Under the pieces are notes generated by a model. The model was not told the origin of the DNA. It worked only from the letters and a program-made list of their open reading frames with translations, and ran no database searches. Source: Pedobacter jeongneungensis (GTDB lineage: Bacteria; Bacteroidota; Bacteroidia; Sphingobacteriales; Sphingobacteriaceae). From it: a stretch of 64,000 nucleotides of DNA. The stretch covers positions 1 through 64,000 of the forward strand of contig NZ_AYMG01000036.1 in NCBI RefSeq assembly GCF_000633455.1. Reading direction: 5' to 3'. The stretch's first letter is position 1. The number at the start of each line of letters is the position of its first letter. Shown here piece by piece: positions 26,861 to 35,809 of this stretch. A program made the position numbers and the translations under genes.

Positions 26861-27274
26861 ATGAAACGAGCAATTTCATTCGCAGTGCTGTTAGCCGCTG
26901 CTTCATTAAAAATCAGTGCACAAGAAGTTGTGCAAAACAATATTAAACCTGTAGAAGATGCTTTAAGTCGGGTTACTAAGCTCGAGCCGGTAAGTTTTAA
27001 TTACGATAAAGCCTGGGCCGAAAAATTAAAATTATCTGCCAGGCCACAATATGGTTTCATAGGTGCTGATGCTAAAGCCACTGTTCCGGAAATCGTTTCC
27101 GTACAGGCTAAAGATTATCCGGCAGGTAAAAATGCATTTAAAAGTGCAACCATTACCAAGGTTGATTATGAAAGTTTAGTTCCGCTTTTGGTAGCGAGTA
27201 TAAAAGAACAGCAGCAACAAATTGAAGAACTGCAGCGTGAGCTGAAAACATTAAAATCGCGAAGCGCCAAATAA
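26861..27274 (+). CDS. Secreted protein with S74-like tail-fibre chaperone domain
   Basis: A 137-residue protein with a signal peptide (cut near KISAQ, residue 20). The remainder looks like the intramolecular chaperone domain found at the C-terminus of phage tail fibres and bacterial surface proteins: VTKLEPVSFNYD, YGFIGADA, VDYESLVPLLVASIKEQQQQIEELQ, ending in a coiled coil. Here it stands alone, without the fibre region. The Ser-Lys dyad for self-cleavage is not evident. It could help a partner trimerise, which is inference. Confidence 0.65.
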   Translation: MKRAISFAVLLAAASLKISAQEVVQNNIKPVEDALSRVTKLEPVSFNYDKAWAEKLKLSARPQYGFIGADAKATVPEIVSVQAKDYPAGKNAFKSATITKVDYESLVPLLVASIKEQQQQIEELQRELKTLKSRSAK

Positions 27275-27280
27275 TAATAG

Positions 27281-27307
27281 ATCCCGATGAAAATCGGGAT
27301 TTTTTTG
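27281..27307 (+). terminator. Intrinsic terminator
   Basis: Stem ATCCCGAT / ATCGGGAT with a GAAA loop, followed by seven Ts. It ends the unit of the secreted chaperone-like gene. Confidence 0.85.
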
Positions 27308-27413
27308 TCTGATATTAGTTGCTGAAAGTAAAAAAATGGTAACTAATCTGTGGTTAAACCCTCCTAATGTAATTATTGGGCTAGCTTTACCCAATTAAAT
27401 AATTTAAATATAA

Positions 27414-28838
27414 ATGAATAACAAAATTGCCGAAAGCCAGTCTCGATCAAATTACGCCGTTCCCTTAGTTACCATTACCCTTTTATTTTTCATGTGGGGG
27501 TTTATCACCTGCATGAACGATATTTTGATTCCATATTTGAAGCAGCTTTTTAAATTGAGCTTTTTTGAATCGATGCTGGTGCAATTTTGTTTCTTCGGTG
27601 CTTATTTTGTAGGTTCACTGATTTACTTTTTGATTTCTTATACCAAGGGTGATCCGATTAATAAAGTCGGGTATAAAAAAGGAATTCTTTTTGGAATCGT
27701 ACTCGCCGCCATTGGCTGTGCTTTATTTTTCCCAGCAGCAACTTATTCGGTTTATCCATTGTTTTTAGGAGCATTGTTTGTATTGGGTTTAGGATTTACC
27801 GTCCTTCAGATTACGGCTAATGCCTATGTTTCATTATTAGGCCCGGAGGATAGTGCCTCTAGCCGTTTAAATTTAACACAGGCCTTTAACGCTTTTGGAA
27901 CTACCATTGCCCCAATTTTAGGTGGCCACCTGATTTTCGAATTCTTTTCGGAAGCCGATGGAAGTTTCAGTGCCTCTGCCACACGTATTCCTTATTTAAT
28001 TTTTGCCGCAATATTATTATTGGTTGGTCTGCTTATTTTTTATGTAAAACTACCTTCATTTCAGCCTGAAGAGGAAGAGCAGGTAAAAGGCTTGGGGGTA
28101 TTAAAATTCCCGCATTTAACCAGGGGAATTATAGCCTTGTTCTGTTATGTTGGTGCCGAAGTCGCTGTGGGCAGTTTTATCATTAGTTTTTTAAGGTTAC
28201 CAGAAATAACCGGATTGGATGAGGTGGTGAGTAAAAATTATTTATCCCTTTATTGGGGCGGGGCAATGATTGGACGTTTTGTAGGCTCAATTTCCCTTAA
28301 CCATACACTAAGCCAATCGAAAAAGATTATTTATATGTTGGGAACTGCTGTTTTGGTGTTTGCCTTAATTTATGGCATTGTTGATTTAACTTTTGCACAG
28401 ATCAGTTTTTTCCTGGTATTTATTGCTTTAAATTTCTTAGGATTTTTAGTTGGTAAATCTGCTCCAGCAAGAACGTTAGCAATTTTTTCTGCTATAAATG
28501 TACTGTTGTTGATATCAGCAATGGTAAACAAAGGCGAATTGGCGATGTACAGCGTTTTGGGGATCGGGATTTTTAATTCGATTATGTTCTCGAATATTTA
28601 TACGCTGGCGATTGCTAAACTGGGTGCTTATACCAGTCAGGGATCGTCGCTATTGGTAATGGCCATTTTAGGAGGTGCCATTATGCCGCTTATTCAGGGG
28701 GCTGTTGCCGATAAAATCGGTGTTCATCATTCATTTATATTGCCATTGATCTGCTACCTGTTTATCTTGTATTTCGGTATTTATTGCTCGAAACGGTTGA
28801 AAGGTATCGAGCAGACGAGTATGAAATCAGGACATTAA
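27414..28838 (+). CDS. Sugar MFS transporter (FucP/GluP family)
   Basis: A 474-residue transporter with 12 predicted membrane helices. Family blocks are FFMWGFITCMNDILIPYLK in helix 1, VLGLGFTVLQITANAYVSLLGP in helix 4-5, and NLTQAFNAFGTTIAP. These are typical of the fucose and glucose/galactose:H+ symporters common in Bacteroidetes. The sugar cannot be assigned. It stands alone and converges with thrC. Confidence 0.9.
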   Translation: MNNKIAESQSRSNYAVPLVTITLLFFMWGFITCMNDILIPYLKQLFKLSFFESMLVQFCFFGAYFVGSLIYFLISYTKGDPINKVGYKKGILFGIVLAAIGCALFFPAATYSVYPLFLGALFVLGLGFTVLQITANAYVSLLGPEDSASSRLNLTQAFNAFGTTIAPILGGHLIFEFFSEADGSFSASATRIPYLIFAAILLLVGLLIFYVKLPSFQPEEEEQVKGLGVLKFPHLTRGIIALFCYVGAEVAVGSFIISFLRLPEITGLDEVVSKNYLSLYWGGAMIGRFVGSISLNHTLSQSKKIIYMLGTAVLVFALIYGIVDLTFAQISFFLVFIALNFLGFLVGKSAPARTLAIFSAINVLLLISAMVNKGELAMYSVLGIGIFNSIMFSNIYTLAIAKLGAYTSQGSSLLVMAILGGAIMPLIQGAVADKIGVHHSFILPLICYLFILYFGIYCSKRLKGIEQTSMKSGH

Positions 28839-28848
28839 TTTCAAAATA

Positions 28849-28923
28849 CGTCATTCCCGCGCAAGCGGGAATCTTAATGCTTATTCATGTGCATTAGGAT
28901 TCCCAATCAGGTTGGGGATGACG
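28849..28923. repeat. REP-like palindrome between convergent genes
   Basis: The element runs from CGTCATTCCCGC to GGGGATGACG, with inner hairpins ATTCCCGC-GCAA-GCGGGAAT and one around CCAATCAGGTTGG. Its stretch GTGCATTAGGATTCCCAATC is the exact inverse of a stretch at 12008-12027. It may stop transcription from both sides. Confidence 0.7.
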
Positions 28924-28936
28924 ATCAATATAATTA

Positions 28937-30244
28937 TTACCCTTTAAGTAAGTAACCCTTAAATCCTTCAAAATCCACACCCAACTGATCTGCATGTTTA
29001 GGTCTGCTTTCCAAAGCTTTTACCTGATCTGGGATTTCTATTTTAGCTGCAATATCCGCCGGGAAAATATCCGGGAACTTACAGGCATGTGCAGTAGATA
29101 AGAAAACAGCCACACTTTCATCAGATGGATTTTCGTTTCTGTATTTTTCAATTGCCAAATACGCAATCGCTGTATGCGGACAGGCAACATAATTTAGTTT
29201 ATTGTCGAGTTCTTTAATACCTCGTAATGTTTCTTCGTCAGTAAAGCGATAAGAAGTAACCACTTTTTTAACCGCTTCTACATCCTGATCAAAAAGATCC
29301 ATAATACGTACCCAGTTGCTTGGTGCACCAACATCCATGGCGTTTGAGTAGGTTTGTGTAGACGGTTTCGCTTCATAAACACCACTTTCTAAAAAGCGGG
29401 GAACCGTATCATTAACGTTGGTAGCGGCAATAAACTGTTTAACTGGTAATCCTAGTTTGTAAGCCAGCAGGCCAGCACCGATATTTCCGAAGTTTCCACT
29501 TGGTACAGAAAATATTACATCATTTAAGCCTTGCTTTTTCAGTTGGGCATAAGTATTGAAATAATAAAAGGTTTGAGGAATCAACCTTGAAATGTTAATT
29601 GAATTGGCTGAGGTTAACCGGAATTTTGCATTCAGTTCATCATCTGCAAAGGCTTGTTTTACCAAAGCCTGGCAATCATCAAAAGTGCCTTTAACTTCAA
29701 CGGCTCTTATATTTTCTCCATTGGTAGTCAATTGTAATTCCTGTATAGGGCTTACTTTTCCCTCCGGATAAAGGATCGTTACCCTGGTATTCGGAACGCC
29801 TAAGAAACCCAGAGCTACAGCTCCGCCGGTATCACCAGAAGTAGCGACCAAAACATCCAAGAGTTGTTCACCATCTTTTAAGAAATAAGCCAGTACACGG
29901 CTCATAAAACGGGCGCCGAAATCTTTAAAGGCCAAAGATGGACCATGAAATAATTCCAGAACAAAAGTTTTATCATCTAATTTTACCGCCGGAGCTTCAA
30001 AATTAATCGCATCATCAATTAAAGCTTTTAGATCTTCTGCAGGAATTTCATCTTTTAATAATGTCGAGGCTACTTTATAAGCAATTTCAGGTAGAGAATA
30101 CTTCTCAATATTTTCGATAAAATCTGTATCAAGCTGCGGGATTTCTACCGGCATATATAAGCCTTTATCCTGCGGCATACTGTTAAAAACGGCTTCTTTA
30201 AAAGAAACACGTAAATCTTTATTATTGGTTGAGTATAGTTTCAT
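28937..30244 (-). CDS. thrC: Threonine synthase
   Basis: A 435-residue PLP enzyme turning O-phosphohomoserine into threonine. The PLP Lys is in HGPSLAFKDFGARFM (about residue 112), and the phosphate-binding loop is VATSGDTGGAVALGF. SVPSGNFGNIGAGLLA is a further family block. It is the last gene of the thr operon and follows thrB after 91 bases that contain a short low-complexity repeat. Confidence 0.96.
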   Translation of the reverse strand: MKLYSTNNKDLRVSFKEAVFNSMPQDKGLYMPVEIPQLDTDFIENIEKYSLPEIAYKVASTLLKDEIPAEDLKALIDDAINFEAPAVKLDDKTFVLELFHGPSLAFKDFGARFMSRVLAYFLKDGEQLLDVLVATSGDTGGAVALGFLGVPNTRVTILYPEGKVSPIQELQLTTNGENIRAVEVKGTFDDCQALVKQAFADDELNAKFRLTSANSINISRLIPQTFYYFNTYAQLKKQGLNDVIFSVPSGNFGNIGAGLLAYKLGLPVKQFIAATNVNDTVPRFLESGVYEAKPSTQTYSNAMDVGAPSNWVRIMDLFDQDVEAVKKVVTSYRFTDEETLRGIKELDNKLNYVACPHTAIAYLAIEKYRNENPSDESVAVFLSTAHACKFPDIFPADIAAKIEIPDQVKALESRPKHADQLGVDFEGFKGYLLKG

Positions 30245-30335
30245 GTTTAAGAGGTTGGGGGGCTGGAAGGTTAAAGGTTGAAAGGTTTTGGGCTTTTAAC
30301 CCTCAGCCTTTATGCCCTCTACCTTCCAGCCTTAT

Positions 30336-31316
30336 TTACATCACCTTCGGTCCTTCCGCGTTAACCGGAGAAACAAAAGCTTTGCTGTTAATATTTATTT
30401 TATGTAGGTGTTGCTGTTGCGATTTGGTTATTTTTCTGGCCGTCTCTTCGTCTTTGGTTAAGGCAAATACAGATGGGCCAGAACCTGAAATTCCGAAACC
30501 GATTGCCCCGTTTTCCATTGCCAGTTTTCTCATTTCTTCAAAACCAGGAATTAGTATCGAACGTGTCGGTTCTACCAAAACATCTTTCATACTGCGGCCA
30601 ATCAGGTCAAAATCATTCATAAACAATCCGCTAACCAAACCTGCCACATTTCCCCATTGGGTAACAGCATCTTTTAAAGCAACCTTACTGCGTATCATCT
30701 GGCGTGCATCTTTGGTAGGTACATCTACTTCAGGGTAAACAATTGCGGCATACATGCCTGCAGGTGTGGGTAACGAAATTACATCGAGTGGCTCGTAACT
30801 TCTCACCAACACAAATCCGCCCAATAAAGCAGGCGCAACATTATCGGCATGGCCATAGCCACAAGCCAGTTCTTCGCCTTTCATGGCAAAAGGAACCAAT
30901 TCTTTGGCCGTTAATAAATCGCCCATTAATTTGTTAATGGCAAATAAACCTGCAACTGTACTGGCCGAGCTCGAGCCCAATCCGCTACCAATGGGCATTT
31001 TTTTGTGCAGTTCAATTTCTACACCCACATCTAAACGATCGATATGTTTTAAATAATGCTGCACACTGGCACTTACCGTATTTTTAGCAGCATCCAATGG
31101 TAAACGGCCGTCATCGCCGGTAATTCTTTTGATCACTACTCCTGGTGTATCGGTAAAACGCATTTCCACTTCGTCACCCGGTTCATTTACTGCGAAGCCC
31201 AGTACGTCGAAACCACAAACAACGTTTGCTACAGTTGCGGGCGCAAATACCCGGATAGAAGTGCCAACTTCTAAATCCGCTGGAGCTAGCTCATTATCAT
31301 TTATATTCTTTTGCAT
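30336..31316 (-). CDS. thrB: Homoserine kinase
   Basis: A 326-residue GHMP-family kinase that phosphorylates homoserine. The ATP loop is KMPIGSGLGSSSASTVAGL (about residues 100-118). FAPATVANVVCGFDVLGFA at the N-terminus and GISGSGPSVFAL near the C-terminus are the other GHMP motifs. Upstream in the operon are LysE, DinB and thrA. Confidence 0.96.
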   Translation of the reverse strand: MQKNINDNELAPADLEVGTSIRVFAPATVANVVCGFDVLGFAVNEPGDEVEMRFTDTPGVVIKRITGDDGRLPLDAAKNTVSASVQHYLKHIDRLDVGVEIELHKKMPIGSGLGSSSASTVAGLFAINKLMGDLLTAKELVPFAMKGEELACGYGHADNVAPALLGGFVLVRSYEPLDVISLPTPAGMYAAIVYPEVDVPTKDARQMIRSKVALKDAVTQWGNVAGLVSGLFMNDFDLIGRSMKDVLVEPTRSILIPGFEEMRKLAMENGAIGFGISGSGPSVFALTKDEETARKITKSQQQHLHKININSKAFVSPVNAEGPKVM

Positions 31317-31362
31317 CTTTTAATACTGATTGCCTTATTGGCTGTTTGGTAAAACTTAAATG

Positions 31363-32001
31363 TTATTTTTTGGTTAAGGCTATTTTTAGCCCCAATAGAA
31401 TAAATACTACCCCTGAAGTTTTGTTCATCCAGATCTCGATATTTTTATTTCGGTTAAAGTGCTTAGCTACGTTGCTTCCTGTTAATGCTAAAAATGAACA
31501 CCAGATTAAGGTAATGAAGAAAATAATAAGACCAAGTAACAAATAGGGGACTGGATTATTAATCTCTTTGCTATTGATAAACTGGGGTAGAAATGCAAGA
31601 AAGAAGAGGGCTATTTTAGGATTTAAAATATCACTAAGAAGCGCCGTAAAAAACATTTGTTTCATTCCGGTAACTTTACTTTCAACGGGCTTTATCTCAA
31701 CGTGTTCATCTTTGCTGGCAAAAGACCGGTAGCCCAGGTAAATGAGATAGGCTGCGCCCAGGTATTTAACTATGCTAAAAGCAATGGCTGATTTCGATAA
31801 AATTTGAGAAAGGCCAAATGTAGCTGCACAAGTATGTACAAGCAAGCCCAAACTCACGCCTAGAGCAGAGTATAAACCTGAATTTTTCCCTTTAGAAATA
31901 CTTCTTGTTAAAACCATTATGGTATCTACACCGGGCGTAATAACCACTATAATAGCAGCTAATATAAATGCACCTAAATTTTCGATTCCTAACATAGCCA
32001 T
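31363..32001 (-). CDS. LysE/RhtB family amino acid exporter
   Basis: A 212-residue protein with six predicted membrane helices. Helix 1 and its loop carry the family block ITPGVDTIMVLTRSISKGKNSGLYSALG, and DILNPKIALFFLAFLPQF is the second. The first base of its start overlaps the stop of the DinB gene, and it sits between thrA and thrB. That position suggests export of threonine or homoserine, which would balance the pathway. This is inference from position. Confidence 0.88.
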   Translation of the reverse strand: MAMLGIENLGAFILAAIIVVITPGVDTIMVLTRSISKGKNSGLYSALGVSLGLLVHTCAATFGLSQILSKSAIAFSIVKYLGAAYLIYLGYRSFASKDEHVEIKPVESKVTGMKQMFFTALLSDILNPKIALFFLAFLPQFINSKEINNPVPYLLLGLIIFFITLIWCSFLALTGSNVAKHFNRNKNIEIWMNKTSGVVFILLGLKIALTKK

Positions 32002-32453
32002 TATACCGTTATTTGCTTTAAATGATATTTTAAATGCAACACATAATCTTCAATAAAGTAAGAAAGTGTGTGTAGATCTATTTTCCCTTTACCTGTATCG
32101 CAATTGTTTTGCAGCTTTTCTTCCGGAATATTTTCAATTACCCGGCAAATCTGATCATTCAACAATTTCCAAAGCATTTTAACATCAGCGATATCAGTTC
32201 CCTGATAATTTTGATAAAGCACCCATTCATCCTGATGATAAACAATTTTAACACCCTGCTCATACTGGCCAACAATTAACCGACGGATATTATTCGATGC
32301 ACTATCGATCAAATGACCCAATAATTCTTTTTTAGACCATTTTGAGGGTTGCGGTTTATCGTTCCAGGCTTTTTCCGTGATGTTTTCAAAATCAATCATT
32401 GCCTGATCAACCAGGCTTAGGATTTCATTTTTATGCGTTAAAACCGGATTCAT
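32001..32453 (-). CDS. DinB family protein
   Basis: A 150-residue protein of the DinB/YfiT four-helix bundle. The metal-site pattern is seen in KWSKKELLGHLIDSASNN (His near residue 47) and DYVLHLKYHLKQI (His near the C-terminus). Bacterial members are thiol transferases or of unknown function. It lies 4 bases after thrA and overlaps the exporter gene, so it is co-transcribed, though no link to threonine synthesis is known. Confidence 0.85.
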   Translation of the reverse strand: MNPVLTHKNEILSLVDQAMIDFENITEKAWNDKPQPSKWSKKELLGHLIDSASNNIRRLIVGQYEQGVKIVYHQDEWVLYQNYQGTDIADVKMLWKLLNDQICRVIENIPEEKLQNNCDTGKGKIDLHTLSYFIEDYVLHLKYHLKQITV

Positions 32454-32457
32454 TACA

Positions 32458-34911
32458 CTAGTTGTTTAAAGTACCAACGTTAATGATATCCGCAAAAACA
32501 CCGGCGGCCGTTACTTCTGCACCTGCACCAGGACCTTTTACCACCAACGGACGGGTTTTATAACGGTCAGTAGTAAAAGAAATAATGTTGTCACTTCCCG
32601 ATAGCATATAAAAAGGATGAGTATCATCCACCATTTGCAGGCTGATCTCTACATTGCCATCTTCCAATTTACCGATATAGCGTAAAACCTTTCCCTCACT
32701 GGCTGCAGTTTGTTTCAGGTTTTCGAAGTAAGCCGCATTAGCTTGTAGTTCCGAATAAAAGTCTTCTACCGATGTCGCATTTAAACAGGCTTCTGGCAAA
32801 ATATTATCGATTTTCACATCACTGGCTTCTAAAGGATAACCTGCATCGCGGGCAAGGATCAGCATTTTACGCATAAAATCTTTTCCATTTAAGTCATCGC
32901 GAGGGTCTGGTTCCGTATAGCCTAGTTCTTGTGCTTCCTTAACTGTTTCATAAAAACCGGCTTCTCCTTTAAAATTATTGAAGATGTAAGAAATCGTTCC
33001 TGATAAAATAGCTTCAATCCGGGCAACCTTATCGCCGCTCATCATTAACTCTTTAAGTGTGCGTATAATAGGTAAACCAGCACCAACATTGGTTTCATAA
33101 TAAAAATCGACACCAAATTTACGGGCGGTATCTTTAAATGATTTATACTGCGCATAACCTGCAGAGTTTCCTTTTTTATTACAGGTTACCACAGAAATGC
33201 TGCTTTCGAATATGCCCTGATAAAATTCTATTGGCGATTCTGCAGCGGTATTATCCACAAAAACACAGTTGGGTAAGTTTAAAGCTTTCATTTTGGCTAC
33301 AAAACCTGCTAGATCTGCTTTTTCACCATTTGCATCTAGTTCGGTTTCCCAATTTTCGAGCGATAAACCATCTGCACTGAAAATCATTTTACGGGTATTA
33401 CTAATGCCGGCAACCTTAACCTGTAAATCGTTATTGGCCGCCAGGAAGGGCATTTGCTCTTTTAATTGATTAAATAAGGTTTTGCCAATGTTTCCTGTAC
33501 CTAAGCAGAAAATATTTAATGTCCTTTTCAGGTCGGTAAAAAAAGCATCGTGTACCGCGTTAACCGCTTTCGATAAATCATCTTTACTAATGATTACCGA
33601 AATATTATATTCAGATGAACCCTGTGCAATAGCCCTTACGTTAATACCATTACGGCCCAATGCATTGAACAAACGTCCGCTCATCCCTGGGGTACGTTTC
33701 ATGTTTTCGCCAACTATCGCCAAAACAGAAAGGTTATTTTCCACTTCTGGCAGTTCTAATTTTTTAGCATCCAGTTCCAGTTCAAATTCTTTTTTGATTA
33801 AAGCAATGGCCTGCGAAGCATCTGTTGGTTTAACTGCGAAGGTAATGCTATGCTCTGATGAAGATTGTGTAATCAATACTACATTGATCTGCTCGCGCGA
33901 AAGCAGTGAAAATAATCTCCCGCTAAAGCCTGCCTTGCCAACCATACCGCTACCCGTTAAATTAATGATGCTGATCTGATCGATAGAAGAAATTCCTTTT
34001 ATCGGCAAACTCGAAGTTTTTACGTCGCTTTTAATATATGTTCCACTAAAATCCGGTTCAAAAGTGTTTTTGATCACAATCGGGATTTTCTTCATAAAAG
34101 CAGGGATCATTGTTGGCGGATAAATTACTTTCGCCCCGAAATAACTCAATTCCATGGCTTCAGTATAACTTAACTCCGGTAACGAGAAAGCTTTTTTAAC
34201 AATACGCGGATCAGCCGTCATCATACCGTTTACATCTGTCCAGATTTCTATTTCCTCTGCATTTAAGGCTGCCCCCCAAACCGCTGCCGTATAATCAGAA
34301 CCACCACGACCTAATGTAGTTACCCTACCTGCCGCGTTACTGGCAATAAACCCGGTTACAAAAAGTACCTTGTCTTTATTATCCTGGTAAAAATTGTTGA
34401 TCAGCATTTCAGTCAGCTCCGTATCTACTTTTGCCTGACCAAAGTTGCTATCGGTTTTAATCAGGTCAGAACCATTTACATAAAGTGTTCCACCAAAACT
34501 TTGCGAAGCAATATGGCTGATCATAAAGGTAGAGCAGCGCTCCCCATAACTTAAAATCTGGTCTTTCGTTTGCAAACTTAGCTCACGCAGATTAGTTACC
34601 GCCTGCAGCAGATCTTCCAGTTCGTTAAAAAAGATTTTTAAACGCGTAAACACCGGGTTCTGTGCTGCAGCAGGTAAAAGCGTGCGGATTACAGCAAAGT
34701 GTTTTGCTTCAATTTCTTTTAAATGGGCATCATAATCTTCACCCCGTTCGGCCATTTCGGCCATATCGGTAAGCAAATTGGTTACACCGCTCATTGCCGA
34801 TAATACAACTACCGGGCTGTTCTTCTGTTTTTCTTCGCCAACCAGGCGTAAGAGGGTTTTAATGTTCTCGGCCGAACCTACGGATGTGCCGCCGAATTTG
34901 AGTACTTTCAT
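32458..34911 (-). CDS. thrA: Bifunctional aspartate kinase / homoserine dehydrogenase I
   Basis: An 817-residue fusion that performs the first and third steps of the aspartate pathway. The kinase begins MKVLKFGGTSVG and includes GRGGSDYTAA. Two ACT-type regulatory domains lie at about residues 310-460 (GKAGFSGRLFSLL, RTPGMSGRLFNAL), where threonine would inhibit. The dehydrogenase starts near residue 465 with FCLGTGNIGKTL and includes EILSGTISYIFNNF. Length and order match E. coli ThrA. It is preceded by a leader peptide and terminator that point to attenuation. Confidence 0.97.
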   Translation of the reverse strand: MKVLKFGGTSVGSAENIKTLLRLVGEEKQKNSPVVVLSAMSGVTNLLTDMAEMAERGEDYDAHLKEIEAKHFAVIRTLLPAAAQNPVFTRLKIFFNELEDLLQAVTNLRELSLQTKDQILSYGERCSTFMISHIASQSFGGTLYVNGSDLIKTDSNFGQAKVDTELTEMLINNFYQDNKDKVLFVTGFIASNAAGRVTTLGRGGSDYTAAVWGAALNAEEIEIWTDVNGMMTADPRIVKKAFSLPELSYTEAMELSYFGAKVIYPPTMIPAFMKKIPIVIKNTFEPDFSGTYIKSDVKTSSLPIKGISSIDQISIINLTGSGMVGKAGFSGRLFSLLSREQINVVLITQSSSEHSITFAVKPTDASQAIALIKKEFELELDAKKLELPEVENNLSVLAIVGENMKRTPGMSGRLFNALGRNGINVRAIAQGSSEYNISVIISKDDLSKAVNAVHDAFFTDLKRTLNIFCLGTGNIGKTLFNQLKEQMPFLAANNDLQVKVAGISNTRKMIFSADGLSLENWETELDANGEKADLAGFVAKMKALNLPNCVFVDNTAAESPIEFYQGIFESSISVVTCNKKGNSAGYAQYKSFKDTARKFGVDFYYETNVGAGLPIIRTLKELMMSGDKVARIEAILSGTISYIFNNFKGEAGFYETVKEAQELGYTEPDPRDDLNGKDFMRKMLILARDAGYPLEASDVKIDNILPEACLNATSVEDFYSELQANAAYFENLKQTAASEGKVLRYIGKLEDGNVEISLQMVDDTHPFYMLSGSDNIISFTTDRYKTRPLVVKGPGAGAEVTAAGVFADIINVGTLNN

Positions 34912-35002
34912 TAGTTTATATTAGGTTAAACTGTTTGTTGCCGTACCGATCTGTGGTTTAAAATGCTCGTTCGTACAGGTTTCATTCAGCATGGGTTTAA
35001 AA

Positions 35003-35033
35003 AAAAAGCGTCCCGATTTTCATCGGGACGCTT
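35003..35033 (-). terminator. Attenuator terminator before thrA
   Basis: On the minus strand a perfect 13-bp stem (AAAGCGTCCCGAT / ATCGGGACGCTTT) with a GAAA loop is followed by a run of Ts, a textbook intrinsic terminator. It lies between the Thr/Ile-rich leader peptide and thrA, about 90 bases before the thrA start, so it can only control thrA and later genes. The leader peptide's end CGGGGC could pair with GTCCCG of the terminator's first arm, which is a possible antiterminator. Confidence 0.85.
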
Positions 35034-35066
35034 TCTGTGTTTTATGTTTTTTCAATTTACAACAAA

Positions 35067-35132
35067 TTAGCCCCGCTGGTTTATACCGGTGGTAATAATA
35101 ATCGTTGTAATAATTGAAGTGTTAAATTTCAT
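35067..35132 (-). CDS. thrL: Threonine operon leader peptide
   Basis: A 21-codon frame on the minus strand, beginning MKFNTSIITTIIITTG and ending INQRG before a TAA. It has five Thr and six Ile codons within residues 5-17. The E. coli thr leader has the same length, also starts MK, and has a similar Thr/Ile run. Slow translation at these codons when charged tRNA-Thr or tRNA-Ile is short would prevent the terminator 34 bases downstream. A possible -7 box (AACATTTG, 35187-35194) precedes it. A longer in-frame version from 35252 exists but has no leader character. Confidence 0.85.
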   Translation of the reverse strand: MKFNTSIITTIIITTGINQRG

Positions 35133-35252
35133 CTTGTCTTCGTGTACTTTGTACACCGTAAAGTAGAAGATTATTTTTTTAAAATGCAAATGTTTTTTCA
35201 ATTTTATTTCGAAATTTCTATTAAAACGTTTAAGTAAATGAAATAGCCGCAT

Positions 35253-35770
35253 TATTCATTCTGCTGCTTTGGAGTGCTTGCTCGATTCTTTTCGGAGGGT
35301 AACCAAAGGGCGGGGTGGTTTTTGATAATTTGAAAAGATCCTTCAGTATTCCTCCCGATAATGCAGCCCTGCTAATCGCTATAGTCCCGATGGGAGTGCT
35401 GTTTTGTTGTTGGGGATTCGGGAGCTGCCGCTTTTATCAGGTTTAATTAACGTGGGCTGGTGCTACTATTTAAGTTGGTTGCCTTTCCAGCGTCTAATTA
35501 TTCCCCTCTTTTGGAGGGGTGCCCGCAGGGCGGGGTGGTAAATTGATGTTTTTTATCTAAGATGCATAACTTACACTCAATCCCATATAGGTGTGTACTA
35601 AAAAGAATTCAAACACACTAAAACCATTTACCAAATTTAACTTAGTGTATTTTTTTAAATTTTTTATGTTCAAAAATACTTTTTAAGTAATTGTAAATGA
35701 GATATATAAATCATAGTGTATTTGCTACAATATGTAAAAAATTATGTTTTAAAACTCGTTTTTGTGCAAC
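35253..35770. repeat. Intergenic region with GC-rich repeats before pckA
   Basis: About 500 bases without a gene between the divergent thr leader and pckA. It contains two versions of GGGCGGGGTGGT (35308-35319 and 35528-35539), the second after a hairpin CCCCTC-TTTT-GAGGGG-like stem (35503-35519). The rest is AT-rich, and I see nothing else in it. Confidence 0.5.
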
Positions 35771-35779
35771 ATAAGTCTT

Positions 35780-35787
35780 TACCTTTG
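35780..35787 (+). promoter_or_regulatory. -7 promoter box of pckA
   Basis: TACCTTTG, 22 bases before the start codon, matches the Bacteroidetes -7 consensus. A TTTG at 35761 gives a 15-base spacing, shorter than elsewhere in this window, so the -33 box is uncertain. Confidence 0.5.
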
Positions 35788-35809
35788 CTCCACTAACTAA
35801 CTTATTGTT

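Noticed and set aside
35067..35252. A 61-codon minus-strand frame read as one protein
   Set aside because: Only the last 21 codons have meaning, as a Thr/Ile leader peptide. The upstream part is basic, low-complexity and contains the likely promoter region.
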